A stretch of 64,000 bases of DNA. Origin: Pseudomonas laurylsulfativorans (GTDB lineage Bacteria; Pseudomonadota; Gammaproteobacteria; Pseudomonadales; Pseudomonadaceae). The notes below the pieces were generated by a model. It did no database searches, was not told the origin of the DNA, and saw nothing but the letters and a program-made list of their open reading frames with translations. Below, one piece after another: positions 25,070 through 33,791 of this stretch. Position 1 is the stretch's first letter, and each line of letters begins with the position of its first letter. A program made the translations under genes and the position numbers. Where the stretch lies: NCBI RefSeq assembly GCF_002906155.1, contig NZ_MUJK01000002.1:682001-746000 (forward strand), read 5' to 3'.

Positions 25070-25858
25070 TCAAGCGGTTCGAAGTGAGCCCGCCAGTTGC
25101 ACTGGCAGAGCGTCGACGGCGGCACGTTCGGTGCGGCGGTCGCTGTTCAAAGGGATGTCGTAGGTGATGCGTGCGCCATAGGCACCAGGGGCATGCGGAT
25201 CGAGACGGACCTTGTCGAACACCAGCAGGCGTGTGCCGAGGCTGAACCCTTCGGACAGGTCATGGGTGACCATGAACACCGTCAGGCGGGTCTCGCGCCA
25301 CAGCTCCAGCAGCAAGGCGTGCATGTCTTTGCGGATGCCCGGGTCGAGGGCGCCGAACGGTTCGTCGAGCAACAACACTCGGGGCTTCATGATCAGCGCC
25401 TGGGCAATGGCCAGGCGTTGTTGCATGCCGCCGGAGAGTTGCGCCGGGTATTTGTCCAGCGAGTGGCCGAGGCCGACTTTGTGCAGCAGCACCGAAGCCT
25501 GTTCGCGAGCCTCTTTTTTCGCACTGCCAAACAGGCGTCCAAGCAAACGCGAGCGGGGCAGTTCGAGGCCGAGGGCGACGTTGTCCAGCACGCTCAAGTG
25601 CGGGAACACCGAATAGCGCTGGAACACCACGCCACGGCTGGCATCCGGCTCAGCGGCCAGCGGTTGGCCGTCGAGCAGGATCTCGCCGCGACTGGCGCAC
25701 TCCTGGCCCAGCAGCAGGCGCAGGAAGGTCGATTTACCACAACCGGACGCACCCACGAGCGTGCAGAACTCACCCTCGTTGACGTTCAGGTTCAGGCCTT
25801 CGAGCACCACCTGATCGGCGTATTGTTGCCAGACGTTTTTCACCGTGATGAAGCTCAT
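25070..25858 (-). CDS. ABC transporter ATPase of the guanidine operon
   Basis: This 262-aa ABC ATPase of the nitrate/taurine (NrtD/TauB) group has Walker A GASGCGKST (about 36-44), signature LSGGMQQR, Walker B VLLLDEPFGALD and the H-loop VTHDLSEG. It energises import through the adjacent permease. The start codon overlaps the permease stop (ATGA, 25855-25858), showing tight coupling. The cargo is inferred to be guanidine or a related nitrogen compound from the riboswitch and the enzymes downstream. Confidence 0.9.
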   Translation of the reverse strand: MSFITVKNVWQQYADQVVLEGLNLNVNEGEFCTLVGASGCGKSTFLRLLLGQECASRGEILLDGQPLAAEPDASRGVVFQRYSVFPHLSVLDNVALGLELPRSRLLGRLFGSAKKEAREQASVLLHKVGLGHSLDKYPAQLSGGMQQRLAIAQALIMKPRVLLLDEPFGALDPGIRKDMHALLLELWRETRLTVFMVTHDLSEGFSLGTRLLVFDKVRLDPHAPGAYGARITYDIPLNSDRRTERAAVDALPVQLAGSLRTA

Positions 25859-26670
25859 TTGGCCGCTCCTTCATACCAGGGGAACGCGCGGCGGGTCAGG
25901 TACTTGAGCCCCCAATCCATCAACCAGGCGAGCAGGGTGATCCACACCACGTAGGGCAGAATCACGTCCATCGCTAGGTAGCGGCGCACCAGGAAGATCC
26001 GGTAGCCGAGGCCGTCGGTGGAGGCGATGGCTTCGGCGGCGATCAGGAACAGCCACGCCGAGCCGAGCATCAGGCGCAGGGAAATCAGCAGTCGTGGCAG
26101 CAGTTGTGGCAACACCACCCGCAGCATCAGGGTCCAGGTAGACGCGCCGAGGGTCTGGGCCTTGATCAGCAACTCCACGGGAATTTCCCGGGCGCGCTGT
26201 TCCAGGTCCCGCGCCAGCGCCGGGGTGATGCCGATGACGATCAGCATCACTTTCGACAGTTCCCCCAGGCCGAAGACGATGAACAGGATCGGCAGGATCG
26301 CCAGCGGTGGCACCATCGACAGCACCGTCAGCAAGGGTGACAACGGCGCACCGAACAGCGGCAAGGTGCCGGCGGCGATGCCCAGGCACAACCCGGCCAA
26401 AGCGCTGATACCCAGGCCAATGGCCAGCCGCTGCAGGCTGGACGCCGTGTCCTGCCAGAGCAGGTATTCGCCGGTGCGGCTGTCGGCCACGAAGGCCAGG
26501 CGTTTCACCGCATCGGTCATCTGCACGGCGCTGGGCAGCAGCTTGTCGTTGGGGTTATCCGCCAGTCGCTCGGCCGAGCCCATGAAGTAGGCGAACAGCA
26601 CCAGGGCGAACGGCAGGATCACCAGCAGCAGGCGACTCGGGCGATCCGGGTGACGGTTGATCAGGCGCAT
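25855..26670 (-). CDS. ABC transporter permease of the guanidine operon
   Basis: The 271-aa inner-membrane protein has about six membrane helices. It has the BPD_transp_1 cytoplasmic loop with the EAA-type motif (ELLIKAQTLGASTWTLMLRV, about 166-185) that docks on the ATPase. It belongs to the SsuC/TauC/NrtB group. It lies 15 bp after the binding-protein gene and overlaps the ATPase gene by 4 bp. Probable role: the channel for the guanidine importer. Confidence 0.88.
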   Translation of the reverse strand: MRLINRHPDRPSRLLLVILPFALVLFAYFMGSAERLADNPNDKLLPSAVQMTDAVKRLAFVADSRTGEYLLWQDTASSLQRLAIGLGISALAGLCLGIAAGTLPLFGAPLSPLLTVLSMVPPLAILPILFIVFGLGELSKVMLIVIGITPALARDLEQRAREIPVELLIKAQTLGASTWTLMLRVVLPQLLPRLLISLRLMLGSAWLFLIAAEAIASTDGLGYRIFLVRRYLAMDVILPYVVWITLLAWLMDWGLKYLTRRAFPWYEGAAK

Positions 26671-26685
26671 GGCCAGTTCTCCTGA

Positions 26686-27753
26686 TTACAGCTTGGCGTC
26701 GGCGGCCATCTGCACGTAACTCGGGTCGAAGCGCAGTTTCAGGTTGCCCTTGTCACCACTGGTCACGCCGTTGGCGAAGGCCATGCCGACGGCGCTGGTG
26801 TCCTTGGCGCCTTCACCGAGCAAGCCGTGCTGGAAGGAGAACTCGGCGACCTTGCGCATGGTTTCCGGCAGTTGCTTGCTGGTGGAAAACGCCAGGGCTT
26901 CCTTGGGCGTGGCGAACAATCTGGTGGTGTCCAGTTGCGCCTGAAAACCCGCCAGGTCAGTGCCCGAGGCCTTGGCCATGTGCTCCAGGGCAGCTTTGCT
27001 GGCGGCGTTTTTCGCGTTCATCAACTCGACCACTTCGAACCAGGCGCCGGTCAGTGCCTTGCCGAGGGCCGGGTTGTCTTTGAGGGTGGCGCTGTTGACC
27101 ACCATCATGTCCATGATTTCGCCGGGGATCTGGCTGGAGTTGAACACTTCGGTCACCGCAGGCTTGGCCTTGATGTCCGAGAGCATCGGGTTCCAGGTGG
27201 TGACGGCGTTGACCTGATCAGTGTTGAAGGCGGCCGAAATATCGGCGTCGGAGGTATTGACCACTTTCAGGTCTTTCTCGGTGAGGTCCACCGAATCCAG
27301 GGCCCGGGCCAGCAGGTAGTGGGAGACAGAGAGCTCCACCAGGTTGACGTCCATGCCCTTGAGGTCGGCGACTTTCTTGCCTTCGCCCTTGAGCACGATG
27401 CCATCGTTGCCGTTGGAGAAATCGCTGACGATCAGTGCAGTGCTGTCGACGCCGCCAGCGGCCGGAATGGTCAGCGCGTCCATGTTGGTCATGGTGCAGC
27501 CATCGAACTGGCCGGCGGTGTACTGGTTGATCGATTCGACATAGTCATTGAGTTGCACCACGTCGATCTTGATGCCGTACTTCTTCGCCCATTTGTCGAC
27601 GATGCCTTGGCTGCCGGCGTATTCCCAGGGCATCCAGCCGGCATAGATCGTCCAGCACACGCTGAAGTGGTCTTTCTGGGCGGCCTGGGATGAGACGCTG
27701 ACGAGGGCTGCGAACGCAGCGGCGAGCAGGGTGGGTAAACGAAGCTGGGACAT
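26686..27753 (-). CDS. ABC transporter substrate-binding protein of the guanidine operon
   Basis: The 355-aa periplasmic binding protein has a signal peptide (MSQLRLPTLL ... SSQAA, cleavage near 25) and a NMT1/ABC_sub_bind fold (FSVCWTIYAGWMPWEYAGSQ; DGCTMTNMDALTIPAAGG). Aromatic residues near the N-terminus are suited to a planar cation. First gene of the operon. Its Shine-Dalgarno TGGAG lies 10 nt upstream of the ATG and is exactly complementary to a segment of the upstream riboswitch. The start at 27753 is chosen over the longer frame because of the signal peptide and ribosome site. Confidence 0.9.
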   Translation of the reverse strand: MSQLRLPTLLAAAFAALVSVSSQAAQKDHFSVCWTIYAGWMPWEYAGSQGIVDKWAKKYGIKIDVVQLNDYVESINQYTAGQFDGCTMTNMDALTIPAAGGVDSTALIVSDFSNGNDGIVLKGEGKKVADLKGMDVNLVELSVSHYLLARALDSVDLTEKDLKVVNTSDADISAAFNTDQVNAVTTWNPMLSDIKAKPAVTEVFNSSQIPGEIMDMMVVNSATLKDNPALGKALTGAWFEVVELMNAKNAASKAALEHMAKASGTDLAGFQAQLDTTRLFATPKEALAFSTSKQLPETMRKVAEFSFQHGLLGEGAKDTSAVGMAFANGVTSGDKGNLKLRFDPSYVQMAADAKL

Positions 27754-27811
27754 GGTGGTTCTCCAGTTGATCAAGGACGGACAGGAAGGCAGCGGCACCG
27801 CTTACGGTGGC

Positions 27812-27908
27812 TTGTCTCCCGGGCTTTTGTCCCGCCGTGTAACCTCAACTGGAGGTCGCCAACTCTCGGACCAGTCACTCGCGATTGCGAGCCGGAACCC
27901 TAGTCAGC
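27812..27908 (-). promoter_or_regulatory. Guanidine-I (ykkC) riboswitch
   Basis: On the minus strand the conserved blocks appear in order: ACTAGGGTTCCG, ACTGGTCCGAGAG, then ACGGCGGGACAAAAGCCCGG followed by GAGA. These are the hallmark sequences of the guanidine-I class. The arm between the last two blocks contains ACCTC-CAGTT-GAGGT. Its CTCCAGTTGA segment is the exact complement of TCAACTGGAG at the first gene's ribosome site (27761-27770 on the plus strand), suggesting that free RNA hides the site and ligand-bound RNA frees it. Confidence 0.92.
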
Positions 27909-27962
27909 CATTTTCAAATTGTGGTGCCGCGAACCTGTAGTGACTCCTGCACGGTGTTACTA

Positions 27963-27980
27963 AAGCGAGAGGCGTGCCAA
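27963..27980 (-). promoter_or_regulatory. Sigma-54 (RpoN) type promoter for the guanidine operon
   Basis: The minus strand reads TTGGCACG-CCTC-TCGCT, against the RpoN consensus TTGGCACG-N4-TTGCT: a perfect -24 block and one mismatch in the -12 block. It lies about 55 bp before the riboswitch, as expected for a nitrogen-controlled leader. Confidence 0.6.
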
Positions 27981-28198
27981 CTTGGCCCGAGCGCTCTAGC
28001 GTGGGGAACGGGGTGGCCGACGGGTTTGATCGGGAGGGCGGGCTGCCTTGTGATGGTGCGCAGGTGCACCGCATTGGAACGTGTTTGCCGCTGATCCGAA
28101 GGTGCGGGGCGGCGTTGCACTTGGCACGGGTTTACCAGTCAAAACAGATGTCAGCCGGTCTGTGCCGACTGCTGTCACAGGTCTTTACGGAGGCCGCC

Positions 28199-28465
28199 AT
28201 GTTACGTCGATTGTTGTTGGGTGCAGTGCTCGGTTTTGGATTGTCTGGCTGCTACTACTACGACGGTCCTGCCGATGTCTACGGGGGATCTTATGACTAC
28301 CCCGGTTACTACTCGCCTTATTACTACGGTTACTACGGCCCACGTTATTACGGTGGTTATCGCTCCTATTACTACGGTGGGCATGGTTACTACCGTGGTC
28401 ATGGGTATTACGGCGTTCACGGCGGTGGGCATCACGGCGGCGGTCACGGCGGCGGTCACCGTTAA
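28199..28465 (+). CDS. Tyr/Gly/His-rich small lipoprotein
   Basis: The 88-aa product has a lipoprotein signal (MLRRLLLGAVLGFGLSGC, lipobox LSGC with Cys18). The mature part is almost entirely Tyr, Gly, Pro and His: YYG/GYY repeats, then a His-Gly tail GGGHHGGGHGGGH. It is probably an outer-membrane-anchored, disordered, possibly metal-binding protein; function unknown. It starts after a GGAGG ribosome site. It is paralogous in plan to the next gene. Confidence 0.75.
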   Translation: MLRRLLLGAVLGFGLSGCYYYDGPADVYGGSYDYPGYYSPYYYGYYGPRYYGGYRSYYYGGHGYYRGHGYYGVHGGGHHGGGHGGGHR

Positions 28466-28632
28466 TCAGGGCGTGAATGGATGAAAAACCTTTCATCGGG
28501 CAGATGTTTCTACTTGTTTCTGTGACGCACCAGATTCCGAATTCGATGTCTGATCTTTCGACAGTCACCGAACTTTTGACTGTCGCCTGCCAGCGTCGCT
28601 GGTGTGGCTCACCCGCGGTCCAGGAGGCCGCT

Positions 28633-29073
28633 ATGCTCTGTCGAATTCTTCTGCTAGCTGTGTTGGGATTATCCGTTGGTGGATGCGTGCCTTATTACGA
28701 TGAAGGAGGCAGTTACTACAGTTCCGAGGTCTATACCTCGCCATCGCCAGCCTATTACGCCGGGGGGAGTTCCTACTACTCCAATGGTGGCGGTTACTAC
28801 ACGCCACCGCCCCGGTACTACGCACCGCCAGCACGGTATTACCAGCCGACACCGCGCTATTACTCGCAGCCGCGAATCTATCAACCGTCCCCGCGCTATT
28901 ACCAGCCGGCCCCTCGTTACTATCAGCAGTCGCGGGGCGACTACCGCATGCATCAGAACCATGGCTGGGACGGCCGTAACCGCAGGGGCTGGAATAACGA
29001 CAATCGCGGTCATGACGGGCGCGGCTATCGCAGCGGGCGTGGTGATCACAACGGGCGGGGCAATCACCGCTAA
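28633..29073 (+). CDS. Tyr/Pro-rich small lipoprotein, paralogue of the preceding gene
   Basis: The 146-aa product has a lipoprotein signal (MLCRILLLAVLGLSVGGC, Cys18). A repeat region of RYYxPxP units (about 58-108, at least seven RYY or IYQ copies) and an Asn/Gly/Arg-rich tail follow. The signal and the GGAGGCCGC ribosome site resemble those of the upstream gene, implying a tandem duplication followed by divergence. The mature protein should be disordered and surface-facing; function unknown. Confidence 0.75.
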   Translation: MLCRILLLAVLGLSVGGCVPYYDEGGSYYSSEVYTSPSPAYYAGGSSYYSNGGGYYTPPPRYYAPPARYYQPTPRYYSQPRIYQPSPRYYQPAPRYYQQSRGDYRMHQNHGWDGRNRRGWNNDNRGHDGRGYRSGRGDHNGRGNHR

Positions 29074-29095
29074 TCATTCAGCTAAATACAAAACC

Positions 29096-29185
29096 TGTGG
29101 GAGCGAGCCTGCTCGCGAAGGCGGTGTGTCAGACAGCTATAACGTCGACTGACACTCCTTCATCGCGAGCAGGCTCGCTCCCACA
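29096..29185. repeat. REPIN (GTGGGAGC type)
   Basis: TGTGGGAGCGAGCCTGCTCG and its inverted copy flank about 40 nt, between convergent genes. Confidence 0.9.
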
Positions 29186-29201
29186 TTGTTATGCCCAGAC
29201 T

Positions 29202-30314
29202 TTAATACTCAGACAAATCCGCCAGCGGATGCCGACCTTCCCACGCCTTGTGGAAATGCGCCTCTACCACCGCGTCCGGCACGTTGTTGATATCCGGCCA
29301 ATGCCAGTGCGGCTTCTGATCCTTGTCGATCAACCGGGCTCGTACGCCTTCGCTGAATTCCGGATGACGACAGCAGTTGAGGCTCAGGGTGTATTCCATC
29401 TGGAAGACTTCGGCCAGTGACAGGTGTCGGGCACGGATGATCTGCTCCCACACCAGACGGGCGGTCAGCGGTGAGCCTTCGCTCAGGGTCCTGGCGGCGC
29501 GGCTCAGTAATAGATCGGTGTGATCGCGCAAGGCACTGATGGCCTTCCAGGCGCAACGCACGTCGCTGACATCCAGCAACTCGTCGATTTGCTGTCGGCG
29601 TGGCAGCCACTGGGCTTCGGGCATCTGCGCCACGGCTTCCTGCTGCAAGGCCTTGAGCAGGCTGTTGAGCTGCATGGGTGTTTGTTCCTGCCAGTTCAAT
29701 TGCAGCAGTCCGTCGATCAATTCCGGCTGCTGTTCGTCGAGAAGGAAACGATCGGCCAGGTCCAGGTCGATGGCATCGCGGCCGTTCATGTGCGCACCGG
29801 TCAGGCCCAGGAATAACCCTAGCTTGCCGGGCAGGCGCGACAGAAACCAACTGGCGCCAACGTCCGGGTACAGGCCGATGCTGATTTCGGGCATCGCCAG
29901 GCGGCTGCTCGGCGTGACGATACGAACGCCTGCGCCTTGCAACAACCCCATGCCACCGCCAAGCACATAGCCATGCCCCCAGCAGATCAGCGGTTTCGGG
30001 TAGGTATGAAGTTTGAAGTCCAGGCGATATTCCGCCGCAAAAAACTGCGCGGCCAGTGGCGGTACTTCACCGGGATGGACGCGACAGGCTTCCACCAGGC
30101 TGCGCACTTCACCCCCGGCGCAAAAGGCCTTGGCGCCATTGCCGCGCAACAGCACGCAGACGATTTGCGGGTCCTTGGCCCAGGCGTCCATGCGGTCGCG
30201 CAGGGCGTTGATCATCGGCAGGGACAGGGCGTTCAGGGATTTTTCGGCATCCAGGCTGGCGACGCCGATGCGGGCGCCGTCGGTGCCGGTGAGTTCTTCG
30301 AAGTGCAGATTCAT
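29202..30314 (-). CDS. Enoyl-CoA hydratase/isomerase family, 3-hydroxyisobutyryl-CoA hydrolase-like
   Basis: The 370-aa crotonase-fold protein of the ECH_2 class has an oxyanion-hole region NGAKAFCAGGEVRSL (about 59-73). The second signature is CWGHGYVLGGGMGLLQGAG (110-128), followed by PEISIGLYPDVGASWFL (144-160). The Glu and Asp of the last segment fit 3-hydroxyisobutyryl-CoA hydrolase of valine breakdown, but no valine-pathway gene is adjacent, so it could act on another acyl-CoA. The start at 30314 is at the domain edge; the longer frame is not supported by a ribosome site. Confidence 0.82.
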   Translation of the reverse strand: MNLHFEELTGTDGARIGVASLDAEKSLNALSLPMINALRDRMDAWAKDPQIVCVLLRGNGAKAFCAGGEVRSLVEACRVHPGEVPPLAAQFFAAEYRLDFKLHTYPKPLICWGHGYVLGGGMGLLQGAGVRIVTPSSRLAMPEISIGLYPDVGASWFLSRLPGKLGLFLGLTGAHMNGRDAIDLDLADRFLLDEQQPELIDGLLQLNWQEQTPMQLNSLLKALQQEAVAQMPEAQWLPRRQQIDELLDVSDVRCAWKAISALRDHTDLLLSRAARTLSEGSPLTARLVWEQIIRARHLSLAEVFQMEYTLSLNCCRHPEFSEGVRARLIDKDQKPHWHWPDINNVPDAVVEAHFHKAWEGRHPLADLSEY

Positions 30315-30446
30315 CGTGACCTCGATCGGGAATTTGAGGGTTAAGTATGATCGCTGTGTGGGAAAGTGCCGGATCTGCGTCAGATCAATTGACAAGCGTG
30401 ATGCGCTTTCCTAGGGTTCGCCCCATTGTTTTTGCCGGATGTAACC

Positions 30447-31139
30447 ATGACTGCTGACGACCGTATCAAACTCGAACCGAGCTGGAAGGAAGCCCTGCGT
30501 GCCGAATTCGACCAGCCCTACATGACAGAGTTGCGAAACTTCCTGCAACAGGAACGGGCGGCCGGCAAGGAGATCTATCCGCCGGGGCCGATGATTTTCA
30601 ACGCGCTCAACTCCACGCCGCTGGACAAGGTCAAAGTGGTGATCCTCGGTCAGGATCCTTATCACGGCCCGGGCCAGGCCCATGGCTTGTGCTTCTCGGT
30701 GCAACCCGGCGTGCCGGCGCCGCCGTCGCTGGTGAACATCTATAAAGAACTCAAGCGCGACCTGAACATCGACATCCCCAACCACGGCTACCTGCAGAGT
30801 TGGGCCGACCAGGGCGTGCTGATGCTCAACACCACCATGACCGTCGAGCGCGCCAATGCCAATGCGCACAAGGACAAGGGCTGGCAGTTTTTCACCGATC
30901 GGGTCATTGAAGTGGTCAGCCAGCAGCAGCCGCACCTGGTGTTCATGCTGTGGGGCGCCCATGCCCAGAGCAAGCAGAAGCTGATCGATGCCACCAAGCA
31001 CCTGGTATTGACCTCGGTGCACCCGTCACCGCTGTCGGCCTATCGCGGCTTCCTCGGTTGCGGGCACTTCGGCCGGACCAACAAGTTTCTGGAACAGAAT
31101 GGCGAGACGCCGATCGAGTGGCGGTTGCCGCCGGTTTGA
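30447..31139 (+). CDS. ung: Uracil-DNA glycosylase
   Basis: The 230-aa family-1 UDG has the water-activating motif [18 protein letters not shown] (Asp70, His73), the uracil-binding stretch [10 protein letters not shown] and the DNA-intercalating loop [11 protein letters not shown]. It removes uracil from DNA to start base-excision repair. The ATG at 30447 fits the usual N-terminus ([14 protein letters not shown]). Divergent from the ECH gene, single-gene unit. Confidence 0.95.
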   Translation: MTADDRIKLEPSWKEALRAEFDQPYMTELRNFLQQERAAGKEIYPPGPMIFNALNSTPLDKVKVVILGQDPYHGPGQAHGLCFSVQPGVPAPPSLVNIYKELKRDLNIDIPNHGYLQSWADQGVLMLNTTMTVERANANAHKDKGWQFFTDRVIEVVSQQQPHLVFMLWGAHAQSKQKLIDATKHLVLTSVHPSPLSAYRGFLGCGHFGRTNKFLEQNGETPIEWRLPPV

Positions 31140-31159
31140 TTGGTTGACCTTACTGGCCC

Positions 31160-31234
31160 CATCGCGAGCAAGCTCGCTCCCACAGGTTTTGTGAGCACCG
31201 CAAATCCAATGTGGGAGCGAGCTTGCTCGCGATG
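31160..31234. repeat. Pair of inverted REPs (GTGGGAGC type), outward orientation
   Basis: CATCGCGAGC...GCTCCCACA (31160-31184) is followed by TGTGGGAGC...GCTCGCGATG (31210-31234). The arms face opposite to a standard REPIN. Confidence 0.85.
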
Positions 31235-31248
31235 CAGTCGACTCGGTC

Positions 31249-32283
31249 TTACTCCGGATTCCGGTTCCAATACTTGAACAACGGCTCCGCCAGAAACAGC
31301 ACAAACAACAGCCGCATCACCTGCATCGCCGTGACCAGCGGCACCGACAGTTGCAAGGTTTCCGCCGTCAGGCTCATCTCGGCAATCCCGCCGGGCATCA
31401 TGCCCAACGTCAGTGAACGCAGATCCAGATGGGTCAGCGCACTCAAGCCCAATGCCGCCGCCGTGGCGATCAGCATGGTCAACACCGTGCTGATCAAGGT
31501 ACGGCCCATGAACGATGGTGCACGCCGGAAAAACTGCCGGTTGAAGTGACAGCCCAGACCGCTGCCGATCAGCCACTGGCCGATCTGACTGCCGCCGTTG
31601 GGCAAGCCGATGTGCAAATCCCAGCCGATACTGACGGCCGCACTGACCAGCAACGGCCCGAACAGCCAGGGGTTGGGTTGACGCAGGCGTTCCCAGATCC
31701 AGGCTGCCAATGCGCCAGCAGGAAACAGTACCGCCAGCCAGCGCCAATCGATGCTGCCCGCGTGGGAAATCGGCGCACCGTCGCCCAACAGATACTTGAA
31801 AGCCGCCGGCACACAAAGCACCACGACCAACACCCGCAAACTCTGCCCCGCCGCCACACGGCTGAGCACCGCGCCATTGCGGGCGCCGAGGTTGACCATC
31901 TCCCCGGAGCCGCCGGGCATGCTGGAAAAGAACGCCGTGGCGCGATCTTCACCGGTGCGACGCATCAGCCAAACGCCGACGACCGCCGACAGGCTGGTGA
32001 CCAACGCACCGAAGAAGATCAGACCGAAATGACTGAGTACCTGCTCCATCACCACTGGAGTGAAATGCAGGCCGATACCGATACCGACGATCCACTGGCC
32101 GCACTTGCGGCCGCCAGGGATTTCGGCCAATTGCCAGGGTGTCAGGCAGCGCACGAGGATGATCGCCAGCAACGAGCCGACCATCCACGGCAAAGGCCAG
32201 CCGACCTGGCTGGCGAGATAGCCGCCCAGCAGGCCGACCAGCGGGGTTCCCCACCAGGCTTTGAAAGGTGTTCGATCAGACAT
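31249..32283 (-). CDS. AbrB/AmoA-type integral membrane protein
   Basis: The 344-aa protein consists of two similar halves of about five membrane helices each. Each half holds a MPGG motif (SSMPGGSGEMVNLGARNG at about 120; GMMPGGIAEMSLTAE at about 295), the signature of the membrane family PF05145. It is often annotated AbrB regulator but is not DNA-binding. Its first 8 nt overlap the end of tctA, so it belongs to the tricarboxylate-transporter operon. Possibly an accessory transporter; function unproven. Confidence 0.8.
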   Translation of the reverse strand: MSDRTPFKAWWGTPLVGLLGGYLASQVGWPLPWMVGSLLAIILVRCLTPWQLAEIPGGRKCGQWIVGIGIGLHFTPVVMEQVLSHFGLIFFGALVTSLSAVVGVWLMRRTGEDRATAFFSSMPGGSGEMVNLGARNGAVLSRVAAGQSLRVLVVVLCVPAAFKYLLGDGAPISHAGSIDWRWLAVLFPAGALAAWIWERLRQPNPWLFGPLLVSAAVSIGWDLHIGLPNGGSQIGQWLIGSGLGCHFNRQFFRRAPSFMGRTLISTVLTMLIATAAALGLSALTHLDLRSLTLGMMPGGIAEMSLTAETLQLSVPLVTAMQVMRLLFVLFLAEPLFKYWNRNPE

Positions 32284-33790
32284 CGGCGATAGCGCGTTGC
32301 GCGGCCGAACGTTTGCGCCAGATGCGGATAAGCGGCATCAGTAGCATGATCGCCGTGAGGACCCAGCAACCGAAGGTGATCGGGCTCGACCAGAGGATTT
32401 CCAGCGCACCGTTGGAAATCGACAGGGCACGGCGCAGGTTCTGTTCCATCAATCCTCCGAGGATGAAGCCCAGCAATACCGGCGACAGCGGGAAGTCCAG
32501 CTTGCGCAGGATGTAACCGAAGATGCCGATGCCGATCATCAGGAACAGATCGAACGTTGTCGCGTGGACCGCGTAGACGCCGATCCCGGTAATGATGGCG
32601 ATCACCGGCACCAGTGCCCAGTTCGGCACGGCGAGGATACGGGTGAAGATGCGGATCATCGGAATGTTGAGGATCACCAGCATTACGTTGGCGATGAACA
32701 ACGAGGCGATCAGGCCCCAGACGATGTCCGGTTGCTGTTGGAACAGCAGCGGGCCCGGGGTGATGTTGTACAGCGACAGCGCGCCGATCATCACCGCCGT
32801 GGTGCCGGAACCTGGAACGCCGAGGGTCAGCATCGGCACCAGCGCACCGCACGCTGCGCCACCGATAGCGGTTTCCGGTGCCGCGAGGCCGCGCATGTCG
32901 CCCTGGCCGAAAGTACCCTTGGCACCCGCCATGCGTTTTTCGGTCATGTAGGCCACGGCACTGGCCAGGGTCGCACCGGCACCCGGCAACACGCCCATGA
33001 TGAAGCCCAGTACGCCGCAACGGATGTTCACCACGAACACCGACGCCGCTTCCTTGAAGTTGAACATCATCCGGCCGGTGGCTTTCACCGCTTCCTGGCC
33101 GTGGTGGGTTTTTTCCAGCAGCAGGAGGATTTCGCTGATGGAGAACAGGCCCAGCACCAGCACGACGAACTGGATGCCGTCGGTCAGGTGAATGTTGTCC
33201 CCGGTGAAGCGATACACACCGCTGTTGGCGTCGATGCCGACGGTCGACAGGAACAGGCCGATCAGCGCCGCGATGAACGTCTTCAGCGGACGGTCACCGG
33301 CCATGCCGCCAAGGCAGACAATCGCAAAGACCATCAGTACGAAATATTCCGCCGGGCCGAAGGCAATCGCCCATTTCGCCAGCAGCGGGGCGAACAGCAC
33401 CATGCCGCAGGTCGCGATAAATGCACCGATGAACGAGCTCCATGCCGACAGCGACAGCGCTACACCGGCCAGGCCTTTGCGGGCCATCGGGTAACCGTCG
33501 AGAGTGGTCATCACGGTGGACGCTTCGCCCGGGATGTTCAGCAGGATCGAGCTGATCCGGCCGCCGTATTCGCAACCCAGGTACACCGCCGCCAGCAGGA
33601 TCAGTGCCGATTCCGGTGGCAGGCCGAGGGCGAATGCGATCGGGATCAACAGTGCCACGCCGTTGATCGGCCCCAGGCCCGGCAACAGGCCGACCACGGT
33701 GCCGATCAGGGTGCCGCACAGTGCGGTCACCAGGTTGTACGGGCTCAGCGCGACGCCGAAACCCTGACCCAAATAGCCAAGAGTATCCAT
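32276..33790 (-). CDS. tctA: Tripartite tricarboxylate transporter large permease
   Basis: The 504-aa inner-membrane protein has about 12 helices. It carries the TctA signature GLLPGLGPINGVALLIP near the N-terminus and a second copy GVLPGAGATLASAVAYM in mid-protein, plus the YGGRISSILLNIPGEAST motif. It is the channel subunit importing citrate-like tri/dicarboxylates with sodium or protons. The start at 33790 (MDTLGYLGQG) leaves a one-base gap from tctB. It works with tctB and tctC upstream. Confidence 0.92.
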   Translation of the reverse strand: MDTLGYLGQGFGVALSPYNLVTALCGTLIGTVVGLLPGLGPINGVALLIPIAFALGLPPESALILLAAVYLGCEYGGRISSILLNIPGEASTVMTTLDGYPMARKGLAGVALSLSAWSSFIGAFIATCGMVLFAPLLAKWAIAFGPAEYFVLMVFAIVCLGGMAGDRPLKTFIAALIGLFLSTVGIDANSGVYRFTGDNIHLTDGIQFVVLVLGLFSISEILLLLEKTHHGQEAVKATGRMMFNFKEAASVFVVNIRCGVLGFIMGVLPGAGATLASAVAYMTEKRMAGAKGTFGQGDMRGLAAPETAIGGAACGALVPMLTLGVPGSGTTAVMIGALSLYNITPGPLLFQQQPDIVWGLIASLFIANVMLVILNIPMIRIFTRILAVPNWALVPVIAIITGIGVYAVHATTFDLFLMIGIGIFGYILRKLDFPLSPVLLGFILGGLMEQNLRRALSISNGALEILWSSPITFGCWVLTAIMLLMPLIRIWRKRSAAQRAIADV

Positions 33791-33791
33791 A

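Noticed and set aside
28055..28070. GGTGCGCAGGTGCACC as an NtrC site
   Set aside because: The arms are inverted relative to the NtrC consensus (TGCAC-N-GTGCA), so it is not called.
28121..28136. TTGGCACGGGTTTACC as a sigma-54 promoter for the lipoprotein genes
   Set aside because: The -24 block is good, but the -12 block lacks TTGC; a chance resemblance is as likely.
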